From positions 19,147,969-19,211,968 of the forward strand of contig NC_064035.1 of assembly GCF_932526225.1 (NCBI RefSeq): a stretch of DNA of 64,000 bases, in the 5' to 3' direction. This DNA comes from Nematostella vectensis (taxonomy: Eukaryota; Cnidaria; Anthozoa; Actiniaria; Edwardsiidae). Below are positions 35,012 through 52,574 of this stretch, piece after piece. The notes under the pieces are model-generated. The model saw only the letters and a list, made by a program, of their open reading frames with translations, ran no database searches and had not been told where the DNA came from. Each line of letters opens with the position of its first letter. The first letter of the stretch is position 1. The position numbers and the translations under genes are program-made.

Positions 35012-35250
35012 CAAAGGGGTTTGTCCTACTGGCATAACACCAATCTCATTTAAGTCACTCGTACATATGATGACAAAGGCTAGCCAAATTAATGCAAAAT
35101 ATTATGCAATGTATCGAGAGGCAAAATTAAAGCTTTAATAAAAAATGCTTTAGACGAGTATTTTTGTCTTATTTTTTGTTGTCAGGAATAAGTAAAATAT
35201 CCAACATTGTATACACATAGAACAACATTACTGAGAACAAGCGCTCAAGG
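34966..35250 (+). repeat. Segmental duplication of a gene 3' end, copy 1
   Basis: It is close to 39303-39612, roughly 90% identical over the first 200 bases by eye. It covers the last 15 codons of the 196-aa gene, the 3' UTR, the poly(A) signal, and then a weaker similar downstream stretch around 'ATCCAACAT'. Confidence 0.85.
35137..35142 (+). terminator. Poly(A) signal
   Basis: AATAAA 126 bases after the stop codon of the 196-aa secreted protein gene, within the duplicated 3' segment; the sister copy keeps it at 39478-39483. Confidence 0.65.
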
Positions 35251-35558
35251 TCGATTGAAAAAAAATTATTGGGTTATTTGAATAAATTGAACACTGTCGG
35301 GCATTTTGTCCATTGAGGACCTTTCGCGACTATCGGGCATATAGCCACTGCGAAGAAAAATACCCTCCTTACTAGGGGCAAACAACGTTACGTAGATTAA
35401 ATCCATACTATATCGTACTGAATATTTTTAGACAATTGATGCCTGATAATTTGAAACTCGAAGGAAATTCAAAATATTTTTTCTAAAAATGTCCGAAATC
35501 GTCGAGATTGCGAGGGGCCTGAACTAGAGCGCGCGCGAAACTATTCATGGGCGCGCGC

Positions 35559-35565
35559 TATATAT
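35559..35565 (+). promoter_or_regulatory. TATA-like core promoter in a GCGC-rich setting
   Basis: TATATAT follows 'GGGCGCGCGC'. A second GCGCGCGCG block occurs 20 bases earlier. No ATG occurs between this point and the proposed start codon at 35722, which supports it as promoter of the SPW-repeat gene. Confidence 0.4.
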
Positions 35566-35721
35566 CGCGACAGCCGGTAACCATAGAAATAAAGCAACAA
35601 TCTCAAAACACAGCACTCGTCATTTGCCATATTTTCACGAAGTGTGAACACGCAAAGCAAAAGACTCAACCAAAAATTCAACCAAAAGTAGCCAAATAAA
35701 TCAAATAGCAAAGCTGTAATC

Positions 35722-38700
35722 ATGTCACAGGTGAGATATGGGTTTTTGTGGGGGTCTGGGGTGAGGATTTGTCGCGTACTTTCGAGATTCATGAGAGAAA
35801 AGCGGAAAAGCGGGAAAGTCAAACTGTCACTCACTACCTCATCTCATTATAATTAGTTCTCATGATCTTCCGAACTAAACTAAACAGTCGAGGGAATCCT
35901 CTCGAAAAAAACTTTCAATTTATGCGTGTATATTGTTGTACACTTTTCTGAAGGAAGAAACAAATACAAAAAGTTTTTTTAAGAAACACTGTCCGACCTC
36001 CATAAATATAAAAAGCTGAGAAGTGAGCGTTAAGATCATTGTAAATAGTTCCCTTGATTTTTATATCAGTACAGTCGCAAATTAACAGTCTGTGGCTATA
36101 CGAGGTTGAGCAGAAAGAACCCCGCCTTTTTTAGATTGTACGGCTAGAATTCGCTCTCTCTGGTTAACAGGAGGATACACGAAATGTCACAGCCAACCCA
36201 ACCGAACCTGTGACTCTCGCACGCTAACTGGCCTTTTGACCACGGTTGAGCGTCGCTTTATGAAAAGTCATGCTAGATAAAATTCGTAAATTAAAAATAG
36301 GGTTTATCCTTAACAAGCGCAGCCTTGGCGATTCCAAATCAGTTTGCCGGTCATTTAGCGATTTCGCAATCATGATCGGTTACCGATCATAAAAGCACAG
36401 CGCTAGAGAAGGTGTAGATGTTGTACTTAATTACAGGAAAACAAAGATAAACAGAAACTTTAATATTCTTACTTTATTGTTGCTCTTGTGTGATGGCAAG
36501 TGCTACTAGGGAAGTTTTAAATAAACTGTTTCGGGTCAGATATTTTGTCCATCCAAAATTGATTGTGCTGTAGAGGATGATTTCTTTATTTTTCCTTCTC
36601 AGGAAAAGAGCAACCAGACCCTTTTGCGAGAGCAAACACCATCCCCTGCCCTCACCTCCCCAGAAAGTAGTAGAAGTGTTAGTGTGTCTCCCCAGACGAC
36701 AATGAACACATCCCCTCACGGGTTCCCATGGAACGGTACTCCCAGCTCATGGGAAAGAAACTCCCCTGATTCGACACAGGGGACTTCCCCTTACTTATGG
36801 AGGAGTGTGTCCCCGTGGAACCGTTTCCCTATCTCACCACGAAACACCTCCCCTTACCCATGGAGGGATGAGTCCCCATGGAACAGTTCTCATATGTCAC
36901 CACGGAACACCTCCCCTTACCCATGGAGGAGTGAGTCCCCGCGGAACCGTTCCCCTATGTCACCACGGAACACCTCCCCTTACCCATGGAGGAGTGAGTC
37001 CCCGTGGAACCGTTCCCCTATGTCACCACGGAACACCTCCCCTTACCCATGGAGGAGTGAGTCCCCATGGAACAGTTCCCCTATGTCACCACGGAACACC
37101 TCCCCTTACCCATGGAGGGATGAGTCCCCATGGAACAGTTCTCATATGTCACCACGGAACACCTCCCCTTACCCATGGAGGAGTGAGTCCCCATGGAACA
37201 GTTCCCCTATGTCGCCACGGAACACCTCCCCTTACCCATGGAGGAGTGAGTCCCCATGGAACAGTTCCCCTATGTCACCACGGAACACCTCCCCTTACCC
37301 ATGGAGGGATGAGTCCCCATGGAACAGTTCTCATATGTCGCCACGGAACACCTCCCCTTATCCATGGAGGGATCAGTCCCCATGGAGGAATGAGCCCTCA
37401 TGGAACCACTCACCCGATTCAACAAACAGCGATTCCCCGTTAAGCAGCTCTCTTCAGTGTCAAAGAAGAAATCCGACTCCTTTTAACCGTTTGTTCGTGT
37501 CTCCCTGGGACAGTTCCCCCGAGACCTTCACCTCTGATCAGCTCAGCCCAACATACTCCTCGCCATCTCCATTCTCGTCAAAGGCTCCATTACCGGTATT
37601 TGTTGATTTTACTCCTGGTGACGTCATTGCCCCCGTACCAATCAGGTGCAGGCCGGTGCCTGTCGGGGAGCCGCTGATCATCCCTCCTGTAGACGACTGC
37701 GCTGATCCCGAGCCAAGAGTAATACCTATCGTGGACCCAGTGCACGTCTTCCCTGGCAACTGCAACCACGTGATCCTGATAAAGCCAGAATATGCCGATG
37801 GTGATGATGACGATGATGTGATCTTGATGAAGGCAGAATCTCATGATGATGATGATGATGATGATGAAAGGAGCTTCGTCAGCTTTTGTATGAGTGATAG
37901 TAGCGATGAGGTTGATGACGATGACAGATTGACCGACAGTCTTGACATCCTGTTGAATGATGCTGATGAGGAGGAGTTTAATGAAACTCTTGATATGTTT
38001 GATGCTGAGGAGGACGAGTACATTGACCTAGTGTTGATGGAATTCAATCAGTTTCTCGCTGACACGATCACACGGGCAGGTAAGCTATTCTAAAATAAAT
38101 GTAATTCAAGAGCGAGAGCTATAGCAGGCCTCGAAATAACGGGAGGGGGGAGGTGGCGCAATACAGGAACATTAACAGATGATAGTGTGCCACGCCACGC
38201 CCCAACTGGTCATTTAGTTTTAATTTGTGAGGAGGGGGGCCATGGGCACATTTGTTAAACGGGAGGCAAATGACCCCAGTGCCCCACCCCTTGCTAAGGC
38301 ACAGAATGGAATGGAATTATAACTGTAATTGAATCATTCATTTTTATGATAAGCGATCAAGATGCTTTATAGATATGTGAAATATTCAGGATTGACAGAG
38401 ACAAGAGTTTCTCATCATAGATTTCACTTATATGCGGGATGCTAGATAATAATAGTTAAGATATTGCTTTTATTTCATCAGTCGAAGTGACACTCGTACG
38501 TTTGTTATAAGAAAGTTGAACAAATATAAAAAGTGTGGAACGATACAACGTAAAATCTTCCTGATTACTTCGCCCAAGTGTAGTCAATAGAAACGAACAA
38601 ACTTTCCGTAAAAGATATTTTTACAATGGATATAATGCAGCCTGCACCGTAACATGAAAGTGATAATTTTTGAAAGATCAAAAGTCATTTAATAAACGTG

Positions 38701-39100
38701 GATAGTTATTTTGATTATTCCACATGTTTTTTAGATTTGCTGAAATAACACTACTACTCTTTAGCCTTAGCCCTGGTCCATTTAACTAGTCTTAAATAGG
38801 ATAATAAATTGATCTATCGACATATAGACAAAACACTGGAAGACGAATACTCGTGTTCAATATGTTTCACGTCTCAAGATCGTGTGGTTTTGTTATTATG
38901 ACACTTCTATATATATTGAAAAAGTTGTAATATAGAGATAAAGAGATACATTAAAGTTTTAAAAACTGAAATGTATTTTTCTTACAGTTAAACGATGTCG
39001 CTCACCAACCTTTGACGAGAGTTCTGATGAATCCTTTGACGAGAGCTCTGATGAAGATGGAGATGAGGGAATGAGAAAGAGGAGAAAAAAGAGCGAATAA
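35722..39100 (+). CDS. SPW-repeat protein with acidic C-terminus, unknown family
   Basis: Exons: 35722-35730 (MSQ, GTGAGA donor; inferred), 36603-38079 and 38988-39100. Phases match and give 532 aa. The N-terminal half holds nine clean and one degenerate copy of a 21-residue unit, 'SPRNTSPYPWRSESPWNSSP' plus Met, rich in Ser-Pro. The middle is Pro/Val-rich. The C-terminal third has two related 'VILIK/VILMK' plus poly-Asp segments, further Asp/Glu runs, then 'FDESSDES' repeats and a basic end, 'MRKRRKKSE'. Ser-Pro repeats, acidic tracts and the final basic cluster suggest a phosphorylated nuclear or chromatin-linked protein; this is inference. There is no signal peptide. No known domain was recognised. 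Exons 2 and 3 are well supported; exon 1 is only the first ATG downstream of a TATA-like box in the right phase. Confidence 0.65.
36826..37395 (+). repeat. Coding 63-bp tandem repeat
   Basis: About nine copies of a 63-base unit encode the SPRNTSPYPWR repeat. Variants differ mainly at SE/DE and SSP/SSH, and the DE...SSH variants recur every third or fourth copy, suggesting expansion in blocks of three. Confidence 0.9.
38125..38300. mobile_element. Dispersed element, family A, degenerate copy
   Basis: It starts 'AGGCCTCGAAATAACGGG' and has 'CCACGCCCCAACTGGTCATT' in the middle. It ends 'CCCCTTGCTAAGGC', matching 8143-8292 and 39727-39993. It lies in the last intron of the SPW-repeat gene. Confidence 0.6.
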
Positions 39101-39302
39101 ATTCGACGAGGGGCATAGAACAGTAGAAAGGGAGGGTGGCTGTAAAACGGGGTATGGCGGGTAGCGAACGGAGGAATAGAAAAAAACAGGCGTGACGGGA
39201 ATTAACGAAGGACCAGGGAAAGAAAAACAACTGACCCAAAGGGGATGAAGGGAAGCCCTTTAGACTTTGGCGTCGGCTGAACGTCGACTGACTGCGATAT
39301 GA

Positions 39303-39612
39303 GAGACGCACTGCGACCTACCCCTAGCAGGCGGTGGACGACGCCCTACTGGCAAAGGGGTTTGTCCTACTGGCATAACACCAATCTCATTTAGTGACTC
39401 GTACACATGATGACAAAGGCTAACAAAAGTAATGCATTATATTATTTAATGTATCGAGAGGTTAAAAGTAAAGCTTTAATAAAAAATGCTTTACACGATT
39501 TTATTGTTCTAGTTTTGAGTTTCAGGTATAGGCTGACCAAAGGGCAACATCTGCGAATCCTTTGTAAAATCTCCAACATGGCGAACACACAGAACCACAC
39601 CACTGAGGCACT
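39303..39612 (+). repeat. Segmental duplication of a gene 3' end, copy 2
   Basis: Sister of 34966-35250, located about 200 bases after the stop codon of the SPW-repeat gene. It retains AATAAA at 39478-39483 and may serve as that gene's 3' UTR end. The old coding tail is open here too, but runs on for 14 extra codons. Confidence 0.85.
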
Positions 39613-39726
39613 AAGACTTTGATAGAACATACATTAGATAGAACTTATGTTATTTCTGATAAAACACCCAGCATCGCAAGTAGCATTCTGAATAGTTTGC
39701 AAGGCAACAACCCTTGGCGCTGTTTG

Positions 39727-39993
39727 CAGTGCCGTGGCCTCGAAATATTGGAGAGGGGAAGGAGGGCACGATACAAAAACATTAAGAAAATATTTAGAGG
39801 CACGGCCACGCCCCTACTGGTCATTTTCTTATATTTTTTGAAAATATTTGGGAGGGGAGGAGGGCACGATACAAAAACATTAAGAAAATATTTAGGGGGC
39901 ACGGCCACGCCCATACTGGTCATTTTTTTTATAATTTTTGAAAATATTGGGGGAGCACGTGACCCCAGGGCCCCACCCCCTGCTACGGCCCTG
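39727..39993. mobile_element. Dispersed element, family A, best copy
   Basis: The left end CAGTGCCGTGGC and the reverse complement of the right end CAGGGCCGTAGC match at 10 of 12 bases, suggesting terminal inverted repeats. The interior contains a direct duplication of about 110 bases, each with 'GGGCACGATACAAAAACATT' and 'GGCACGGCCACGCCC'. Confidence 0.7.
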
Positions 39994-39999
39994 TGGAAG

Positions 40000-41740
40000 T
40001 GTGTTCTGTCTGGTACATTGCAGCAGTTTTCCACCAAACCATGACGTGAAAACACCAAGTTTACATTTGGGCTGCTTTTTTCGGTTCCTTTTAAAACTCT
40101 AGTCTCCTGCTGTTCACTAAGGACAACTGGGCTGAGAGCAGCAACCTTTTAAGTCTGCGCCTTTTTACTCTATTGATTATCACAAGATGTATAGTAGCAG
40201 AGCAGCTTGGGAGTACAGGTTATAAGGGCAATGCTGTCGGAAATGTTCTCACTTTGACACTTCTTTGTTAAAAGCGAAATTTGCCTCAGAGATGCTTTAT
40301 ATAAACCCAGTGTTGGAGGCAGTGTTGGAAGAATTTTGAATAAATCAACTGATCAAGCAACGCCATCTGCAAGGATAATCAAAATGTCTTGCGTAACATA
40401 GAGGTCATAAACGTGATCGCTTTTAGTTATATTGATCGTATCCTCAGATAAAACAATGTTCGAATACGAGGCATAGTCTGTATGCTGCTCATACACACTA
40501 CATAGCTTTGAGAGCAGACCCTCTCTACTGGGATAACACCTACAGCTCACCCACATTACCTAACACCACTTTAGTGACGTCACACAATAACAAACTTGAT
40601 TTGCAGCAAACACAAGATGAACTCGATTGACTGGTCTGTCCTTGGCGAGGAGTCTGCCTTGTTAGCGGACGCGATCTCGTCCAGTTGTAGGTAGGACTTA
40701 TTCTGACTCAAGGTCCATAGCTGTCGTGGGCAAAAACGGTTATGTGGTTCTATATTATTTGGTATGTTGACAGCAAATTGAAAGTCAAGTGGCAATTGTC
40801 TAAGGACCCTGAACCTGAACCGCGATACCGTCTACACATCAACTACGACATTATCAATGTACCTTCACTAGCGGCATATATTCGGAAAGATATGATTTTT
40901 AAATGAAAAGTCCTTAGCAATGCTGATACGAGGGGCTATTTGGCCACAACTTGATGATCCAGCGATATCATTTTAGGCCGCCTGTCTGAAAGCTTGGCCT
41001 GTTCCAGGGACAAAAAAAAAGACGGAGAGCAAACTAGGATGATAGTTTATCGAAATCGCGTATATATATGTTTTACTTAAGTAAACTCAAATGGTATCGG
41101 TAAATTGGCTATGTATTTGTTTAGTCGCCAGTGTTATACGCGAAAACCTCAAAAATCTAAATAATCGATCGATAAAGATCGAGACATTACTGTCTTTCTC
41201 ATATTTTTTATGGCAATTTAGTGGTTACATATCTAAAAATTAGTTTTGACTTATTTTAATGAAGATTCTACCGCTATAAGCGCTAACAGAAACTGAATGC
41301 AACTGGGACAATTAGACCATTTTTTGTTATGCTAAACCTGAATAACAGGATATGAAAAACAGTAGGGTCTTTCTTATTATTTCCGCGTGAGCACAAGCCA
41401 TTATCTTTTCATTATTTTTTAAAAGCATAATATTGTGAGAGATTGAGAGAGACAATTTAAAAAAATGCTTATTTATAAAAACACCACCAAGAAGAAAAAA
41501 ATACTTCCCTTTTCCTTTAGACAGATTTTCAGATGCGCTACTTTTAAGTCCGCCGCGATCTCTCTCTCTACCCAGATCCTCAGTCCTACCCCACTTGCCC
41601 CACTCCCCAAAGACCTGATCCCCCAGTGCCCCTCACTCCCCCTTCCAGTCCTAACCCCCTTGTCTTCCATCATCCAAGACCTGATCACAATGACCTCCTC
41701 GTCACCCAATTCCCTCGAAGACATTATCGCTCCAGTCCTC
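40000..41740. other. Intergenic, nothing recognised
   Basis: AT-rich spacer; the last part (41570-41760) becomes C/T-rich and grades into the following minisatellite. Confidence 0.4.
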
Positions 41741-41749
41741 ACTTTCGTA

Positions 41750-42836
41750 CCCTCCCAGACCTGATCACCTAGTCCTTGTTCACTACCCCCCTCCCCCCAG
41801 ACCTGATTACCTAGTCCTTGTTCACCACCCCCCTCCCCCAGACCTGATCACTTAGTCCTTGTTCACTGCCCCCCCTCCCCCCAGACCTGATCACCTAGTC
41901 CTTGTTCACCACCCCCACCCCCCCTCCCAGACCTGATCACCTAGTCCTTGTTCACTGCCCCCCTCCCCCCAGACCTGATCACCTAGTCCTTGTTCACCAG
42001 CCCCCCTCCCCCCAGACCTGATCACCTAGTCCTTGTTCACCACCCCCCTCCTCCCAGACCTGATCACCTAGTCCTTGTTCACCACCCCCCCCCCAGACCT
42101 GATCACCTAGTCCTTGTTCACCACCCCCCTCCTCCCAGAACTGATCACCTAGTCCTTGTTCACCACCCCCCCCCCCCCCTCCCAGACCTGATCACCTAGT
42201 CCTTGTTCACTACCCCCCTCCCCCAGACCTGATCACCTAGTCCTTGTTAACTACCCCCCCCCCAGACCTGATCACCTAGTCCTTGTTCACTACCCCCCCT
42301 CCCCCAGACCTGATCACCTAGTCCTTGTTAACGACCCCTCCCCCCCCAGACCTGATCACCTAGTCTTTGTTCACCACCCCCCTCCTCCCAGACCTGATCA
42401 CCTAGTCCTTGTTCACCACCCCCCTCCCCCAGACCTGATCACCTAGTCCTTGTTCACCACCCCCCCCCCCCCCAGACCTGATCACCTAGTCCTTGTTCAC
42501 CACCCCCCCCCCCCCCAGACCTGATCACCTAGTCTTTGTTCACCACCCCCACCCCCCTCCAAGACCTGATCACCTAGTCCTTGTTCACCACCCCGCTCCC
42601 CCCAGACCTGATCACCTAGTCCTTGTTCACTACCCCCCTCCCCCAGACCTGATCACCTAGTCTTTGTTCACCACCCCAACCCCCTTCCTAGACCTGATCA
42701 CTTAGTCCTTGTTCACCTCTCCCCCCCCCCCTCCCTGACTTTGGTAACATAGTCCTTGTTCACCACCCCCCCTCCCCCCAGACTTGATCACCTAGTCCTT
42801 GTTCACCACCCCCCATCCCCCCCCCCCTCCCAGACC
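41750..42836. repeat. C-rich minisatellite, ~43-bp unit
   Basis: About 25 copies of a unit made of a variable poly-C/CT tract followed by 'CAGACCTGATCACCTAGTCC' and 'TTGTTCACCA'. Length variation between copies is mostly in the C run. Open frames here are repeat artefacts. Confidence 0.9.
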
Positions 42837-42849
42837 AGATTGCTCCCCT

Positions 42850-44030
42850 TCACTTGATAGCTACACCCTGCCACGGTATTTATCTCTTATTAACCTCATA
42901 AAACCGGATATGGAAATAGAAACTTCATTTTCCTGTTGAAGGAGTTATGTCCTAAGTGCTATATTTATTCTTGTTCTGTATTTCTCGTGCAACTGAAAGA
43001 AATAAAAATAATGACATGATAACTGGGACCTTTTAGTCGTATGGACATAGGTCGGATACGAAATCAAAATCTCTAGAATTCAACTACATATTTTTCTAGC
43101 GATATCGCAGTAACAAAAAAAAAAATACAAAACTTAACATTCACCTTGGCGAAAACGGATACTAGTATTTCCTGCCAAATACGCAAATTCTACTTGTTAA
43201 TCAAAATCCAATCTAGATTGCCTAAACTCCACTCAGAGCTAAACTTTAACGAATTCTACTTTTTACTTTCTGCTGTCCGGGTGCTGTTTCTATAGCATGC
43301 GTTAATTAAAAGTAGCTGGCTAGAAAATATAATCCCTCGCGCATAAGTGTAATTAAGTCGATAAAATCAGTCAATCATTCTGGCCAAATGAGGGCAAGCA
43401 GCACAGGAGGTTTCGTGACACTTCCGGTCTGTCGCCCATTTACCATGACTGTCAGCACGAAGCGCTGCTTTGACCTTCTGAAGACGATATTTTTCCTTTT
43501 TAACAACTTCTCAAATATTTAGCCGACAGTGCGGTTAACAGGAGAGCTAACTGATCCTAACGAACAACATTTCCCTCTGAGCTTGATCCAGGAAGGTTCA
43601 TCTGTTAAAGGTACTGCACGTATTTAAGGTACCAAGTTGAGCCGATACTATTATTTATGTTGTTAAGCATAAATTGTTTGCTCAGATTAAAAGCAAGTCG
43701 ATTTAGTTTATATTTTGTCTTTTCTAAACTGGTTCCTTGGTAATTCGAAGGCCGCGTTAATTTTGTCTTGCGATTTAATATTTTTTTTATAACGGCGGTC
43801 TTCGTGCGAAAATCATATATAAGTGATTTAAATTGTTATAACTATACAGCAATAAGGAAAAGTGACGTTTAATTTATTTCGGTTAGTGTATAATTTTTTT
43901 AGTTTTGCGCTGACAACCGGCTTGTCGTGCATTTACAATAGAATATCATTTTCAATACAATACAGCTTTACAGTTTTCCTGTCGATGTACTAACTGGCCT
44001 ACTGACGTGTAGAAACTTGGCGCCGTTTGG
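42850..44030. other. Intergenic, nothing recognised
   Basis: AT-rich sequence without supported exons. A TTAATT-rich stretch occurs near 43740-43920. Confidence 0.4.
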
Positions 44031-44035
44031 TAACA

Positions 44036-44260
44036 GTGGATAGGGTGGTGGTCTAGATGCCGAGGGTGATCTAAATATCAAGGGTGCCTTAATACCGAGG
44101 GTGCTGTAGATATCAAGGGAGCCTAAATACCGAGGGTGGTTAGGTTATCGAGGGTGGTAGATATCAAGGGTGGTCTAGATAACGAGGGTGGTTTAGATAT
44201 CTAGTCTGTTATAGATATCAATGGCGGTCTAGATACCAAAGGTAGTCTAGATGCAAAGAT
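44036..44260. repeat. Degenerate short tandem repeat
   Basis: About 13 imperfect copies of a 16-18 bp unit around GATATCAAGGGTGGTCTA. Confidence 0.7.
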
Positions 44261-44824
44261 TCTAAAACAAAAAAAAAAAGAAAAGAAAGGGCTTTCTCTC
44301 CGCATTTTTTTTTCAATAGTATACGGAATCGGGAAATTGACGTTTTTAAATAATGTATACTTTAGAAAAAGAAATGCTTATATATCGCTTCTTTGCTATA
44401 TTTTAGTGCAAATGTGCACCGTCAAGTTGGTAACTGACGACAAACAGCCTTGTCACACCGGGGTCACTTTCCCTTCTTCGGGCGAACAAAAATAGCTTTA
44501 GCCCACTTTTAAGGTCTTATCATCGTCAACCTATATTTCTACGCTTGTGAACAGAAGCAAAAATGGTTCTGAAAGAGCTAAGAAACACATTAAACAGGCA
44601 TTTTTGAAAATAGAGCATTGCCCCCCTCCCCCTACTACGGGCCTTGTTAGAAAAACAAATGTAAAAAGAGATTTACTTGCTATCCTATATTTATTCGCTT
44701 CCCGTTTTATTGGTTTCCTCTGAGTGTGCAGATACATGAGGCTCCGTACATAGTATTCGCACCTTCTTAACATTTAAATTATCAATCCTTGATGATATCA
44801 TATTAAAAAACAATAAAACACTTG

Positions 44825-50594
<5,770 letters not shown>

Positions 50595-50599
50595 CGGGA

Positions 50600-52570
50600 A
50601 AGCCATGATACACAGAGTCCTGAATATCCGACACGAGTTTTCGTCGTGCGCTGGAAGAAAAAAAGATCGACAACGCCTAGCAAGTGGCAGCACTGAAACT
50701 ATCAGACTCTGTCGCGTACACACAGACCCAGATAGATAGAGAGATAAGCGCTGAGAAATACTGTTGGCTGTGGGCCTTGGATAGCAAGGGCACGTGTTAA
50801 GTGACAGATCAAGTTATGCAGACATGATAGCACAAGAAGGCAAATAGCTAGTTGGTGCTGCTGGGGGGAATAGGTGGAGTATAATTTATCTTTGTAGAAG
50901 GCTGTCTCCTACGTATATAGCGTAACTGAGGTGAGAATAACTGCATTGGAGACTAGGTGAAGGCAGGCTTGGAGAATTTAGTTCAAAATTTGACGAAAGT
51001 CGATTATCGACTGAACACTGCTTAGCCCTCATCCAGGGTATGGACCATCGTAATGCTACATCCGGCACAAACCCATTCACCGGAAAGGGGTTTGTATAGG
51101 GATGGAAAGGCTATTAAAAGACTTGCTTAACATAGCTTGTATTGGCCTTTCACCTGACTTACGTCTAAAAAATGGGTAAAATAAAGGCAACAATAAACTT
51201 TACGCATTTTGAAAGAAATGATCCCTTGATACAAAGTTACTACGATTTCCAGCTCAAGTCCAATTGACAAAAAACCCTATCAATTTGCCATGGCTAAGAC
51301 TTAGATGGTTTTAATTCCGTTTTCAATTTAATTAAACTTTTAGAATTTTATATTTCATTAACGGAAGAGGCGTCTAGTAATTGTAAATCCGTGGCATAGG
51401 AGTTCGCAGAATTCTCGATCAGATGTTAGTAGCAATAGCCGATTTAAGCTAATACTAAATTTTCCCCAAAGGTTACCCCGTCTTGATGTTATTCTTCTCT
51501 GGCCATGCAACTCATTAGCTGGTCCTGGATTTGTCTTTTTGCCTTAATGCCCAATTTCAAACGGCGCAATTTATTTGCTTTTTTAAAATTAAAATCGCGA
51601 ATCTTGACGATTTTAAATTGAAATGTTGAATCTTGGAGATTTATTGATGTTTCGTTAAAAGGGTACAAGCTTGCCTCTGGGGTTTTCTCATTTTATGTTA
51701 TGACTGTACAAGACAGGCTGTTAGATCACCGTCCCACACATCCCCACGAGTACTACAAAAACAAGAACAGAACTCAAACCAGAAAAGGTATGTTAATTTG
51801 ATTAAATAGTTTATTTTATGCTTGCCAAGCAAAACGTTAGAGCTTGAAAAAAAAACATCAGTACAATAACCAAAGGCGTTACTATAAAAAACAAAAATAT
51901 TATTTTCTGTACCCAGCAAATTACAGGGGGGCTTAAGGAATTTTTGGATGTTCACTGATTTGTTGCAGTGAAAAGAAGCAATCTAGAGAAATCATCAACT
52001 CATTACTACCAAGCCATTATTTTTTTTCAAAAAGAAACATTCTAAAAAGCCGGTTTCGTTCCAACGTGGCTTCTTTACTGTCCATCCCGCTTTACCTGTC
52101 TTAGTTTAGAAAGATGTGTGATTACAACAATTCTCCCATTTCATGATAGACTCCAATGCTATATCATCATTCAGTCGGCGAAAATAAACAGAATCTTGAA
52201 GGGTAGAACAGCCACAACTTAGCAAATTAGCTGTTGAAAATTAGCTTGAGAAATCACACTAGCGTATCAATTTGATTACGACTATAAACATGGCTTCGAA
52301 AAACGTCGCCATCGTCATAAACAGAGCGATTTTCTCATAATAATTGTAGTGCGGAATTCGAAGCAGAACCCAGTGGGTTTCATTAGAGCGGCACGAACTT
52401 GATTTAAACAGTAAAATATGTTGTTTCTGCTATTTCACTGATCGGTTTATTTGTTTTCTATAAATAACAAATCATCACCGTTTACAAGTACCGGCCTACA
52501 GGTGGCGTAACTTTTCGAGTGTCACAACACAGCTCTCCAACTAAGGAGCACACTCTGATAGTCGGAGCCG
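50600..52570. other. Intergenic, nothing recognised
   Basis: No exon or clear repeat was found between the EGLN stop codon and the Ly6-type gene. It contains the EGLN 3' UTR at its start and the Ly6-type promoter at its end, but neither boundary could be fixed. Confidence 0.4.
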
Positions 52571-52574
52571 TGAA

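Noticed and set aside
36805-37443. A second 212-codon + strand frame (THGGVSPHGTV repeats) over the SPW-repeat exon
   Set aside because: A 63-bp repeat keeps all frames periodic; only the SPW frame continues outside the repeat and joins good splice sites.
41990-42199. Pro-rich frame with HLVLVHH repeats
   Set aside because: It is a chance open frame in the C-rich minisatellite.
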